A program made the position numbers and the translations under genes. Positions 38,297 through 47,564 of a stretch of 49,179 bases of DNA are shown here, in pieces. Position 1 is the stretch's first letter; the number at the start of each line of letters is the position of its first letter. The DNA lies in assembly GCF_001753675.2 (NCBI RefSeq), contig NZ_MJUW02000098.1, positions 1 to 49,179 of the forward strand, read 5' to 3'. The DNA comes from Candidatus Brocadia sapporoensis. Lineage in GTDB: Bacteria; Planctomycetota; Brocadiia; Brocadiales; Brocadiaceae. The notes under the pieces are model-generated. The model had not been told where the DNA came from. It saw only the letters and a list, made by a program, of their open reading frames with translations, and ran no database searches.

Positions 38297-39854
38297 TTAC
38301 TTTTCCTTTGTCTTAATAATAACATATCGTGAAAACTCACCCCGTTTTATCAGCATCAGGACACCTTTTTCTTTGTCCGCCTCATTCAATGCCTTTTTAA
38401 ATTCTGTAACATTATTAATTTTTTTTTCGGTTTACTTCCTTGATGAAATCGCCTTCTCGTATCTCTGACATAGCTGCCGGACTGCCAGGTTGAACCTCGG
38501 TAACGATTACTCCGCTCTCTTCTTCGATACCGAGACTTTTGGCAAGTTCTTTCGTGAGGTTTTGTACGGTCATTCCAAGGTCTTTTCCGGATGGAGCTGC
38601 ACCAGGCCCGGCGGCGAATAAATCGGCTGGCTGTTCACCAATCTTTACAGTTAAATCCTTTTCTTTTCCATCCCTCAGAACTTTCACCTTTATTTTTTTG
38701 TTAATTTCCGTTTGTGCAACCGTGTTGCGGAGATGATTTACGTCCCGAATAGATTTTCCATCGTAATCAACTACAATGTCGCCTCGTTCAAAGCCTGCTT
38801 CTTTTGCAGGAGAATTGTCTTGAACATCACTTACCAGGACACCTTCTGTAACCGTAACATTAAATGATTTTGCCAAAGCGGGATCGATGTCTTGGATGAC
38901 AACTCCAAGCCACCCACGGGTAACCTTACCCTTTTCTACAAGATCTTTCATAATAATTTTTACCATATTGATGGGGATAGCGAATCCGATTCCTTGATAA
39001 CCACCACTCCTGGTAAATATAGCGGTGTTAATACCAATGATTTCGCCTTTGATATTAACAAGCGGTCCACCGCTGTTGCCCGGGTTGATGGCTGCGTCTG
39101 TCTGAATCATGTCTTCATACGCTGCAACGCCCACATTTGCCCTCCCCGTGGCGCTAATAACACCGATGGAAACAGTCTGCGACAGACCAAAAGGATTTCC
39201 TATGGCAATGGCCCATTGCCCGGCACGAATAGTGTCAGAATCGCCCAATTTTGCGGAAGGCAGGTTCTTTCCATCTATTTTTACAACGGCAATGTCTGTT
39301 TGAGGGTCAGTGCCGACTACTTTTCCATCAAATTCCCGTTTATCTCCTAAATTAATCTTCAACTCATCGGCATCTTCCACGACGTGATTATTTGTTATAA
39401 TGTAACCCTTTTCGCTATCAATAATTATTCCGGAACCAAGTCCTTGTATTTTGTAATCACCTTCAGGAAATCGAGGTTTGAAAAATCTATCATAAAAGTC
39501 GTCACCAAAAAAATCCTTGAATTGTTGGAATTGATCATCTTCCTGTTCTTGTTTTGGACCTGGTCTTGGTTGTGAATGAAATCTGTCATTAGGCATTTGT
39601 CTTTGTTTTTGTTTGCTGTGTTTAAACGTCTTTACAGAAGTAATGGAAACAACGGCAGGTTTAATCTGGTTAACCACATTTTCAAATACATGTTCAAAGT
39701 GGAGGGCGGTACTTAGTTCTTCTGCGCTGGTTTCACTTACTTGTTTATTCGCTGCATAGCTTTTTGTGTTAAGAAAGGAACACATAGTTACTCCAACACA
39801 GAGGCTAAAAATGAAAAAAAGACGAAGATAAAATCTTTTTGAACTGTGGGTCAT
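38297..39854 (-). CDS. degP: DegP/HtrA periplasmic serine protease, frameshifted near the C-terminus
   Basis: A periplasmic protease and chaperone. It has a signal peptide (about residues 1-34), a trypsin-like domain with catalytic His (NNHVVED), Asp (TDIAVVKI) and Ser (NPGNSGGPL), and PDZ1. PDZ2 follows but is cut: the uninterrupted frame stops at 38415 after NRKKN (479 residues). Removing one A from the A9 tract (T9 on +, 38419-38427) continues PDZ2 (NRKKINNVTEFKKAL ... GVLMLIKRGEFSRYVII) to a TAA at 38297, giving 518 residues. AAAGGAG precedes the ATG, and a strong promoter lies upstream. Confidence 0.9.
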
Positions 39855-39903
39855 GAATAAAACTCCTTTAAATAAAAGTTGAAATTTGTAACGAATTAAG
39901 AAA

Positions 39904-39932
39904 ATTCTATGTTAGATATAACTTTTTGTCAA
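39904..39932 (-). promoter_or_regulatory. Strong sigma70-type promoter of degP
   Basis: Read on the minus strand, TTGACA (39932-39927) and TAGAAT (39909-39904) are 17 bases apart. The transcript would start near 39898, about 44 bases before the degP ATG. The rest of the gap up to 40167 holds no supported gene; a weak TTGCGT/TAAAAA pair around 40092-40120 could serve the divergent gene. Confidence 0.65.
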
Positions 39933-40167
39933 ATCAAAAGTTGTGTGAGATTTCCATAAAGCTTGCATTCATCCTTGCGCATTGATAAAATAAAAGAGTT
40001 CAATCAGGTACATTTGTGATCCATTGCGGCCAAAATAGTCCTTTCTTTGATTCACGATTTATGGGGACGATGCAAGGGGCGCATACGTTTGCGTTGGTAT
40101 GTATTTTTTTATAAAAACAGGAATCTAAATGTATTTTGTTCCAAGAAATCTCGCAAAAAGGGGAATT

Positions 40168-41616
40168 ATGAATGTGAAAAAGATGTATTGGACGGTTTTT
40201 GTTGTAATGCTGTGGATTTCGTTTTTTTATATGCAGGAAAAGGTTTATTCTTCAGATGCGTATTTTGCATCCCGGGAGATTAAAAAACAAATTTTAAATG
40301 CTATTGAAGGGTGTCGTGATTCTATAGATATTGCAGTTTCTGATATTACTTCCTATGATTTTCTCCATGCCCTTGTTAAGGCACATGAGCGTGGGGTAAA
40401 GATCAGGCTTGTTATTAGCACAAAACACCTATTCGAGAAAGGGTCTCTGCCTGGTACTGACAAGGATGAGAAATTTGCAATAAAGACCGTGTTTCAAAAA
40501 GGAAGAATGCACCATAATTTTGCTATTTTTGATTCTCAATTACTGACTTTGGGGTCATATCCATGGAGGAAGAATATGGGTAATTATAATCGCTACGATA
40601 TGATTTTTACCGAAGAAACAAAATTAGTTGTTAAGTATCAAAGGGAATTTGACCAGTTATTTCAAGAGGGAAGAACCACAAGCAGAAAAGAAAATCTCGT
40701 TATTGAAGAAAAAAGCCAGGGAAAATCTGTGTGTCTAAGTAAATCAGAAATTGCTCCAAAAGAGTCGGATGCGGGAAATCAGATTGTAGCGTCAAACTAT
40801 GGGATTATTATAAAGGAGACCTCCCGTGGATTTATTGACATGAGTTTTGAAGACTTTGATAAGATCTTCGGAATAGCAAGTGAGTTATCTGATGAGCAGA
40901 AAGAGAGTTTATGGAGTCAGTGTATGGGGAAAAGGGTTAAGTGGAATGGAAGGGTGGCTTATATTGGATGGGGATTCATAACGAGCTGGATGATGAGTAT
41001 AAAATACGGGGATACCAGTGTTGAGGTAAAGCTAAACTCAGCCCATAAGGATCATTTTTCTCTGGTGAAATTTGGCAATACTGTGACTTATACCGGAAAG
41101 CTTGATTCGCGGGTAACAAAAGTGTTTCCGTATAAACTTGAAGATGGTGACGTGCTTGAAGTTGAGAATACCCTTCCTCCGCCGGTAGACAGGAGTAAAT
41201 TGGTTGAGGATCCTTATGTCATGCCAGTTTCGCAAGGGCCAAAAAAAGTATTCCTGATAGAGTCGTTTGAAGATCTGGACAATATCTTTGGCAATGGGAG
41301 CGGGATGACGGAAACGCAAAAGGAAATCGCATGGGAACGATACAAGGGGAAATATGTCAGTTGGATGGGGAAGATTATGTATAAAAACATGGTTGCTACT
41401 GGTTTATGTATGGGAATGATGCAAAAGGAAAAAAGGGATGTCGAGGTAAAGTTCGGATTGGCAAAGAAGGATAAAGCATTAAAGTTTCAAGATGGTGAAA
41501 CAATCCTTTATAGTGGAAAATTGGTGGGAAGATGCGGAGATAAGACTCCGTTTATTTTAGAAGACGGGGACATTATATCGATAAAAGAATCGGGTTTAGG
41601 ATCAGGCGGTCTGTGA
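40168..41616 (+). CDS. Secreted degenerate phospholipase D-like protein with two tandem repeat domains
   Basis: A 482-residue protein with a signal peptide (about 1-28). A single PLD-like nuclease domain spans about 29-170 (AIEGCRDSIDIAVSDITS; HERGVKIRLVIS; LTLGSYPWRKN). The HxKx4D catalytic motif reads His115-His-Asn117-x4-Asp122, so the Lys is Asn (40516-40518). Two copies of a ~107-residue domain follow, at 225-331 and 365-471. They share SFED(F/L)D(K/N)IFG, QKExxW, GKxVxWxGxxxY, VEVKxxxA, YxGKL and LEDGD. The repeats look OB-fold-like (resembling tRNA_anti-like), an inference. AAGGGGA precedes the ATG by 5 bases. Function unknown. Confidence 0.75.
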   Translation: MNVKKMYWTVFVVMLWISFFYMQEKVYSSDAYFASREIKKQILNAIEGCRDSIDIAVSDITSYDFLHALVKAHERGVKIRLVISTKHLFEKGSLPGTDKDEKFAIKTVFQKGRMHHNFAIFDSQLLTLGSYPWRKNMGNYNRYDMIFTEETKLVVKYQREFDQLFQEGRTTSRKENLVIEEKSQGKSVCLSKSEIAPKESDAGNQIVASNYGIIIKETSRGFIDMSFEDFDKIFGIASELSDEQKESLWSQCMGKRVKWNGRVAYIGWGFITSWMMSIKYGDTSVEVKLNSAHKDHFSLVKFGNTVTYTGKLDSRVTKVFPYKLEDGDVLEVENTLPPPVDRSKLVEDPYVMPVSQGPKKVFLIESFEDLDNIFGNGSGMTETQKEIAWERYKGKYVSWMGKIMYKNMVATGLCMGMMQKEKRDVEVKFGLAKKDKALKFQDGETILYSGKLVGRCGDKTPFILEDGDIISIKESGLGSGGL

Positions 41617-41621
41617 TGTCG

Positions 41622-41644
41622 GGCGAGATTTCATATTTCTCGCC
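41622..41644. other. Hairpin between convergent genes
   Basis: GGCGAGA (41622-41628) and TCTCGCC (41638-41644) form a 7-base perfect stem with a 9-base loop, 5 bases after the PLD-like gene and before the convergent tilS end. There is no T-tract, so termination is only possible. Confidence 0.35.
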
Positions 41645-41759
41645 TGTAGCGAAATAGAGTTGCCAGAGTAAAAAAAAGACAATTTTGAATGTGTCCCGAA
41701 TTTGAGAAGCTTGTAGACGAATAGAAATTTCCATGAATAACTTTTGGAAACTACAAATT

Positions 41760-43247
41760 TTATTTTGAAGCAATGAAATTCTTTTCCGTACGGTTGTTTC
41801 CTGCATAACTTCTTTGGAATGTAAGGGTTAAAATTTTTTTTGTTTTAGCAGTAATTTTTACCTTATTGTCAATACAGATTCCTATAGCGCAAACGGGCTG
41901 GTTGTCCATTACAATAACAGGGATGGTATCTCGCTCTTTTAAGGGTATTTTTTTATCAATAAAGAGGTCTTTCAGTTTTTTGTGCCCGTGGGTGCCTAAT
42001 GGTGAAATCGTGTCTCCGTTCTGGCGCATCCTCACAGAAAGTGGCATGGTGATGCTATGTAAATCAAGGGCTTCCCGATCCCTTGTTTTATGCTTTTTGT
42101 GGGTCTCCAGAGAGAAGTCTTGCATGTCTGATATTTCAGCTACCAAGTATCCCAAAGTATGAACAGGCGTTATTCCTGGTATTTGGACAGTGGCTTCTAA
42201 CGCGGGTATGCTTTGTGTAGGAAGGCGGTCTCTTTGAAAATGGAGCATGCCGTGCTCGAGCCACAGGGAAAGTTTTTCGGGTAGTTGGAAATGACGCTTC
42301 TTCCCTTTCTTAACTATTTCGTCCAATATCTTTGTATAATGGTCATAGGTAATCTCGCGTAAAGAGACATGCAGGCTATTCAAAACTTCTTTCAATGTAA
42401 AATACTGTAGTATTTTAGGATATTGCGTTAAACGGCGGGTGTCAATGGTATAGGAATCTTTCTTTTCTTCTACGACGGAGACTTCCAATATTTTTTTTGC
42501 TTCGGTGACAAAAAACGTATTATGGAGATTGAGAATTTGGCATAGTTGCGTCAAGAGATTTTTTATATTGGGATTATACTGATTTTCTAATAATGGGATT
42601 AATTCAAGGCGCAACTTATTGCGGAGGTATACCGGCTCGTAATTGGAGGCGTCTGTCCTGTAGTTCCATTGTTTTTCCCCGAGGTATTTGATAATTTCTT
42701 TTCTCCAGGCAAAGAGGAGGGGACGCACAAGGTGTATTGGAGAACCTGTGGTTAATGGGCGTTTTAAGGGTATTCCTCCAAGTCCTAATGTCCCTGTTCC
42801 CCGGATTACACGATGAAGAAGGGTTTCTGCGTTATCGTCTGCTGTGTGCCCGAGTACTATGGCAGAAGCACGATATTCTTGTGCTGACTCCATAAAGAAT
42901 TTATAACGTTCTCTCCGGGCAGCTTCTTCAATGGAACGTTTTGTTTGAGCTGCGATTTTTTGTATATTTACATTTTTCTGAATGAAGGGCAGGGAAAGGT
43001 TGTTCGATAATTTTTGAACAAATTGTGCATCTTCTTCCGAAGATTTTCCCCGTAGTTGATGATTAAGATGTGCTAAAAACAGGCTGAGATGGAGGTTCTT
43101 CGCCGAGTTAATAGCATGAAGAACCTTAATAAGTGCAACAGAATCAGGTCCTCCGGATACGCCGACAATGATTGAATCATGAGGTTTAATAAGTTGGTGT
43201 CTTGTTATGATATTAAAAATCTTGTAAGAGAAGGCGTCTAAACGCAT
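41760..43247 (-). CDS. tilS: tRNA(Ile)-lysidine synthetase
   Basis: A 495-residue enzyme that converts C34 of the CAU-anticodon tRNA-Ile to lysidine, so that it reads AUA. It has the PP-loop motif VGVSGGPDS, ALHAINSAKNLHLSLFLAHL-like core, HTADDNAETLLHRVIRG and the C-terminal TilS domains (RMRQNGDTISPLG; KKLKDLFIDKKIP). The ATG at 43247 is chosen over a TTG at 43283; neither has a clear ribosome binding site. It is a single gene with convergent and divergent neighbours. Confidence 0.95.
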   Translation of the reverse strand: MRLDAFSYKIFNIITRHQLIKPHDSIIVGVSGGPDSVALIKVLHAINSAKNLHLSLFLAHLNHQLRGKSSEEDAQFVQKLSNNLSLPFIQKNVNIQKIAAQTKRSIEEAARRERYKFFMESAQEYRASAIVLGHTADDNAETLLHRVIRGTGTLGLGGIPLKRPLTTGSPIHLVRPLLFAWRKEIIKYLGEKQWNYRTDASNYEPVYLRNKLRLELIPLLENQYNPNIKNLLTQLCQILNLHNTFFVTEAKKILEVSVVEEKKDSYTIDTRRLTQYPKILQYFTLKEVLNSLHVSLREITYDHYTKILDEIVKKGKKRHFQLPEKLSLWLEHGMLHFQRDRLPTQSIPALEATVQIPGITPVHTLGYLVAEISDMQDFSLETHKKHKTRDREALDLHSITMPLSVRMRQNGDTISPLGTHGHKKLKDLFIDKKIPLKERDTIPVIVMDNQPVCAIGICIDNKVKITAKTKKILTLTFQRSYAGNNRTEKNFIASK

Positions 43248-43296
43248 AATCAGAACTATATCGGGTTGGTTGGAGTAAGTCAAGGTTAGAAATAGG

Positions 43297-43324
43297 TTGA
43301 CTTTGGTTTTGAGGTTCGTAAAAT
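43297..43324 (+). promoter_or_regulatory. Promoter for the DUF192 gene
   Basis: TTGACT (43297-43302) and TAAAAT (43319-43324), each one mismatch from consensus, are separated by 16 bases. They lie about 30 bases before the DUF192 gene and diverge from tilS. Confidence 0.5.
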
Positions 43325-43357
43325 ATCTCAGGGTGTGATTTTTAGAGAATGGTGGTT

Positions 43358-43858
43358 ATGGAAATGAACAGAAGGTATGGCTATTTTTCTTTTGTGATAC
43401 TTTTTATTTGCATGGTGCTAATATACGCAGGTATCAGGGAGATTTGGGGTGATGGGCAAAAAAGAAACAAGGTAATGCCTATTAGTGTGGCCGGAATCGC
43501 GTTGGAAGTAGAATTGGCAACTACTCCTGAAGATCAAATTTTAGGTTTGATGTATCGTGATCATTTAGGCGATAATGAAGGAATGCTCTTTATTTTTCCA
43601 ACCGAGAAAGAGTTGTCTTTCTGGATGAAAGACACGCATATTCCCCTTTCTCTCGCCTTTATTAAGGAAGACGGCCGAATTATACAAATAGAATCTATGA
43701 AACCCTATAGTTTGGATACTCACGTTTCAAGAGAAAAAGTTAAATATGCCCTTGAGATGAAAGAAGGCTGGTTTACAATGCACAAGGTGAAAGAAGGTGA
43801 CAGGGTAAAGATACCACGTATTACGGATGATAAGAATATAAATGTGAATGAAAGATAA
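43358..43858 (+). CDS. DUF192 family exported protein
   Basis: A 166-residue protein with an N-terminal hydrophobic segment (about 8-25), so it is membrane-anchored or exported, followed by a DUF192 domain. The domain shows LATTPEDQILGLMYRDHL, GMLFIFPTEKELSFWMKDTHIPL and KYALEMKEGWF, all characteristic. The family's biochemical role is not known to me. ATGs at 43349, 43358 and 43364 are all possible; GGTGG upstream slightly favours 43358. Confidence 0.85.
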   Translation: MEMNRRYGYFSFVILFICMVLIYAGIREIWGDGQKRNKVMPISVAGIALEVELATTPEDQILGLMYRDHLGDNEGMLFIFPTEKELSFWMKDTHIPLSLAFIKEDGRIIQIESMKPYSLDTHVSREKVKYALEMKEGWFTMHKVKEGDRVKIPRITDDKNINVNER

Positions 43859-44067
43859 AGGCACGTAATTCTTTATGAGTAGGTTGTGTAAACACAAAGA
43901 AAGCGAGAATGCCGGGCATCGTAAGCGATTTAAAAAATGCGAAAACAAAACCTCTTTCGGCAGTTGACTGTGAAAAGAGGGGTGAAAAGCTCTGTGAAAA
44001 GTAAGAAAAAAAGAGAGAAGAAAAAACAAGGAATTTTAACCTTTTCTTTGCTATGGGTGCTACAAAC

Positions 44068-44706
44068 ATGATGAAGTTGGCAAGTATCATTAATGAAAAG
44101 GACGGCTCGGAAATGGTTCTTGTGCCGTCGGGTGAATTTATTATGGGGGAGGAGCGAAGAACTGTTTTTGTTGAAGCTTTTTATATTGATATATTTCCTG
44201 TAACGAATCTACAATATAAAAAATTTATCGAAGAAACAGGGTCGCCGGAACCTCTGTTTTGGAATAATGAGCGATTTAATAAACCAGCTCAGCCAGTGGT
44301 GGGTGTTAGCTGGAAAGACGCTGTTTCTTATACAAAATGGGCAGGGAAACGACTTCCAAGGGAAGTGGAATGGGAAAAAGCGGCGCGCGGAGTCGATGGC
44401 AGAGAGTATCCATGGGGAAATATACAACCGGATAGCATGAAAGCTGCTTATAATCAGGATCCCAATACGGGTTCTCCGGCACTAGTTGGTAATAGAAAAG
44501 AAGGCGTAAGTCCTTTTGGTTGTTTTGACATGGCTGGCAATGTTTGGGAATGGTGTGAGGATTGGTACGAGGAAGGAAAATTTCGGGTCGTGAGAGGAGG
44601 GTCGTGGCTCAACCATCACTATATTCTGAGGAGTGCCTATCGAAGCTGCAGTTATCCCGAAGGGAAAGATAATAATGTTGGATTTCGTTGTGTCAAAGAT
44701 GCCTAG
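44068..44706 (+). CDS. SUMF1/FGE-sulfatase-domain protein
   Basis: A 212-residue protein made of one formylglycine-generating-enzyme-like domain: MVLVPSGEFIMG, FYIDIFPVTNLQYKKFI, VSWKDAVSYTKWAGKRLPRE, WEKAARGVDGREYPWG, GNVWEWCEDWY, RVVRGGSW and NNVGFRCV. The paired Cys that form the FGE copper site are not evident; RSAYRSCSYPEG holds a single Cys where FGE needs two. It may therefore bind ligands instead of modifying sulfatases. No signal peptide is seen. ATG at 44053, 44068 or 44071 could start it. The 200 bases upstream hold only short Lys-rich frames. Confidence 0.8.
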   Translation: MMKLASIINEKDGSEMVLVPSGEFIMGEERRTVFVEAFYIDIFPVTNLQYKKFIEETGSPEPLFWNNERFNKPAQPVVGVSWKDAVSYTKWAGKRLPREVEWEKAARGVDGREYPWGNIQPDSMKAAYNQDPNTGSPALVGNRKEGVSPFGCFDMAGNVWEWCEDWYEEGKFRVVRGGSWLNHHYILRSAYRSCSYPEGKDNNVGFRCVKDA

Positions 44707-44709
44707 CGA

Positions 44710-45156
44710 CTATCTTTTCTTGATACCCAATGCTTTGAGTGATAAATGGATATCGTATTTTCCGTCAAATTTAAATCCTTCGTCGAAGACCTTCTTGAGA
44801 TCATAAATATTTTTAAAGTCATCCGGTGAATCCGTTTCTGTTTTTCCCATGAGACCGCTTTCCACCAGGTTAAAGACGATATTACCAAAATCTAAATCTT
44901 GTTTTATCCCCCAGAGTCCGAATACGGTTAAAGACATAAAACCGAATTGTTTTAAAGCATATTTTCTGATGCCCTCCATAAGTTGTTTCCCCGTAACATG
45001 ACGATCGGCATCGGTTGTTTTCTGTTGATTTTTGCCAAGCATATTTGTGGTATAATCAAGGGCTTCAAATACAAACTGGTAGGCGTGCAAGGCATAACGG
45101 GGGTCTTTTTTCATAATTTCTTTTATCTTGCTCCATGCCTTTGTCATATCTATCAC
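44710..45156 (-). CDS. Minf_1886 family protein (Planctomycetes/Verrucomicrobia)
   Basis: A 148-residue protein of the Minf_1886 family (TIGR04138 as I recall), which is largely confined to Planctomycetes and Verrucomicrobia and has no known function. Diagnostic features are DPRYALHAYQFVFEALDYT near the N-terminus, RHVTGKQLMEGIRKYALKQF and FMSLTVFGLWGI, then NIVFNLVESGLMGKTETDS. A GTG at 45156 with GGAG upstream fits best; an ATG at 45147 is possible. It lies 24 bases downstream of metG and is probably co-transcribed. It is the best taxonomic marker in the window. Confidence 0.85.
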   Translation of the reverse strand: MIDMTKAWSKIKEIMKKDPRYALHAYQFVFEALDYTTNMLGKNQQKTTDADRHVTGKQLMEGIRKYALKQFGFMSLTVFGLWGIKQDLDFGNIVFNLVESGLMGKTETDSPDDFKNIYDLKKVFDEGFKFDGKYDIHLSLKALGIKKR

Positions 45157-45180
45157 TCTAAAACTCCAAATATAAAAAAT

Positions 45181-46701
45181 TTAAACGGGTTCAATTCTTG
45201 GGAATAAGGGTTTCCCCTTTCGTATAATCACCCCTTTTTGAAAACTTTGTTGAAACTCTAAACGAGGAGTTTGATTGTTTTCGATGATGCCAAGTTGTCG
45301 TTGAATTTCTGCAGCAGTTGTTGGCATGAACGGGTAAATGAAAACAGAAATATCTTTAATCGCTTGTGCCAGAGTGCCGATAACGGTGCTGAGTTGCGGC
45401 CTTGTCGCACTTGTTTTAGCCAGCGACCAGGGTTTTTTGTCTTCTATAAATTTGTTGGTACGGCCAATAAATTCCCAAATAATCTCAAGAGATCTGCTAA
45501 ATTGAAGTTTGTCCATCTCCCGTTCCATTGCATCATGGGTAACTCGCGATGCCCCGCTCAGTTCGTCGTCAGCACGGGAAACTTCGGGAATTATTCCCTG
45601 GAAGTATTTTTCAATCATGGTTAATGTGCGTTGTAATAGGTTGCCAAGATCGTTACTGAGATCTGAATTTATTCTGTGAATGAGAGCACTATATGAAAAA
45701 TTTCCATCTAATCCAAAAGGGACTTCTCTCAGTAAAAAGTATCGATAAGCATCCGTGCCATAAGACTGAATAATCTTATGCGGATCTATTGCATTTCCCA
45801 GAGATTTCGATATCTTTTGGCCTTCCACGGTCCACCAACCATGCGCAAAGATTTTAAAAGGCAAATCTATTTTTAACGACATGAGTATCGCCGGCCAGAT
45901 AACTCCATGAAACCATAAGATTTCTTTTCCGATGATATGGACGCTTGCAGGCCAGTATGTTTGAAATAGTTGTAAGTCGTCATCGTAACCCAGCGCGGTA
46001 ATATAGTTCAGAAGCGCATCGATCCAGACATATATCGTATGAGTTGGATCTGAAGGAACCGGAATGCCCCATTCTACGGCGGAACGGCTAATACTGACAT
46101 CTTCTATCTGAGATTTGATTCTCTGCAGTAATTCATTTCTTCTCGACTCGGGCTGGACGAAAGAAGGATGTTTATCATAATATTCCAGAAGACGTTTCTG
46201 ATATTTGGACAACCGGAAAAAATAATTTTTTTCTTTTACTCTTTCAACAGGACGGTTGCATTCAGGGCATTTTTTTTCTTTCAACTGAGATTCGATCCAG
46301 AAACTTTCGCAAGGGATGCAATACCATCCTTCGTATTCTCCCAGATAGATATCACCATTCTCCAGGATCTTTTGAAAGATTTTTTTGACGCGTCGACAAT
46401 GCCGTTCCTCAGTTGTTCGTATGAAATCATTATATGAAATGTTGAGGTCGTCCCATAAGGTTTTGAATTTTTCTACCACATCATTCACAAATTCCAAGGG
46501 AGATTTATTGCAGGCATGAGCCGCCTTTTGAATTTTTTGCCCATGCTCGTCTGTTCCTGTCAGAAAAAATACGTCGAAGTTCCTGGCTCTTTTATATCGA
46601 GCCAGTACGTCGGCTGCGATGGTAGTATAAGAATGTCCGATATGTGGTATGTCATTTACATAATAAATGGGTGTGGTAAGATAAAAGCTCTGTTTACTCA
46701 A
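45181..46701 (-). CDS. metG: Methionyl-tRNA synthetase
   Basis: A 506-residue class I synthetase that charges tRNA-Met. It has the HIGH motif (HIGH in DIPHIGHSYTT), a zinc knuckle region with four Cys (CIPC ... CPEC), YVWIDALLNYITALGY and the KMSKS motif (KISKS). It ends after the anticodon-binding domain with no C-terminal tRNA-binding domain. The TTG at 46701 (LSKQSFYLTTPIYY) is chosen because AGGA lies about 9 bases upstream; a longer reading from 46731 lacks support. It overlaps the psp1 end by 8 bases. Confidence 0.95.
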   Translation of the reverse strand: MSKQSFYLTTPIYYVNDIPHIGHSYTTIAADVLARYKRARNFDVFFLTGTDEHGQKIQKAAHACNKSPLEFVNDVVEKFKTLWDDLNISYNDFIRTTEERHCRRVKKIFQKILENGDIYLGEYEGWYCIPCESFWIESQLKEKKCPECNRPVERVKEKNYFFRLSKYQKRLLEYYDKHPSFVQPESRRNELLQRIKSQIEDVSISRSAVEWGIPVPSDPTHTIYVWIDALLNYITALGYDDDLQLFQTYWPASVHIIGKEILWFHGVIWPAILMSLKIDLPFKIFAHGWWTVEGQKISKSLGNAIDPHKIIQSYGTDAYRYFLLREVPFGLDGNFSYSALIHRINSDLSNDLGNLLQRTLTMIEKYFQGIIPEVSRADDELSGASRVTHDAMEREMDKLQFSRSLEIIWEFIGRTNKFIEDKKPWSLAKTSATRPQLSTVIGTLAQAIKDISVFIYPFMPTTAAEIQRQLGIIENNQTPRLEFQQSFQKGVIIRKGKPLFPRIEPV

Positions 46702-47564
46702 GACCACAATCCTTTTCGCAGGGGTGATCACAAACTGTCTCTTTTTGCCGCGCCGGCTCTCTTACCCTATCAATAATATCAGAAACTAATGTGTTAACCT
46801 TACTTCCGTTTTCTAATTCAATGGTAACTTGTTGTTGTAAAACATCATAATTAACGACTTCGCCAATTCCTTGCGCAGTTTTGACAACAGAACCTTTTCT
46901 TGGCAACGCGTGTTTTAGCTCTTCGTAAACGGTGTCTTCGAAACGCAAACAACACATGAGTCGTCCACATCGACCTGATATTTTAGAAGGGTCTAGCGTG
47001 GCCTTCTGGTTTTTTGCCATTTTCATGGTAACAGGTTCGAGATTTTTAAGGAAGGCTCTGCAACACAGCTCTCGTCCACAGTGTTCGTAATCAGCTAAGA
47101 GCCTGGCTTCGTCACGAACCCCGATTTGTTTCATTTCAATGCGGGACTGATATTCTTTTGCCAAATCTTTTACAAGCTCACGGAAATCTACGCGCCCGTT
47201 TGCAAGGTAGTAGAAGATGATTTTTTTTGTCCCAAAGAGGTGTTCAACACTAGCCAATTTCATAAGAAGTTTGTGGTCTTTTATTTTTTTTTTGACAAAA
47301 CTTGAATTCAATAGGAATTAATTCATCATGTATTTTTCTTTGCTTTTCCTTGTCATCGGGAGTGGCTTTTCGTAAAATCTCTCCGAGATTTTCTGTCGAG
47401 ACATCATCTGGGGACTCCCTAACCTTCGTAACTACCTCACCAAATTCTACACCCCGATAAGAACGGATAATAACGGAATCGCCCTTCTTAAGGGAGTTAA
47501 AGGATGAATAAAAATCGGACGTGTTTTTCAGAACGCCGTATCGAATTGTTAAAATATGTCGCAT
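46694..47564 (-). CDS. PSP1-domain protein (YaaT-like), frameshifted in a poly-A tract
   Basis: The sequence encodes one PSP1 protein in two frames. The N-terminal part (from ATG 47564) contains GVEFGEVVTKVRESP; the C-terminal part contains RDEARLLADYEHCGRELCCRAFL and the Cys-rich SGRCGRLMCCLRFE. These are hallmarks of the family, which in Bacillus (YaaT) helps control RNase Y and sporulation. The frames join in an A10 tract (T10 on +, 47284-47293): one A fewer reads FCQKKIKDHKLLMKLASVEH, giving a 289-residue protein. It overlaps metG by 8 bases, so the pair is probably an operon. Confidence 0.85.

Noticed and set aside
43875-44071. Short Lys- and Cys-containing frames before the SUMF1-like gene, including one with a CxHx7Hx6C pattern
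   Set aside because: None has a ribosome binding site, and the Lys richness follows from the local A-rich composition.
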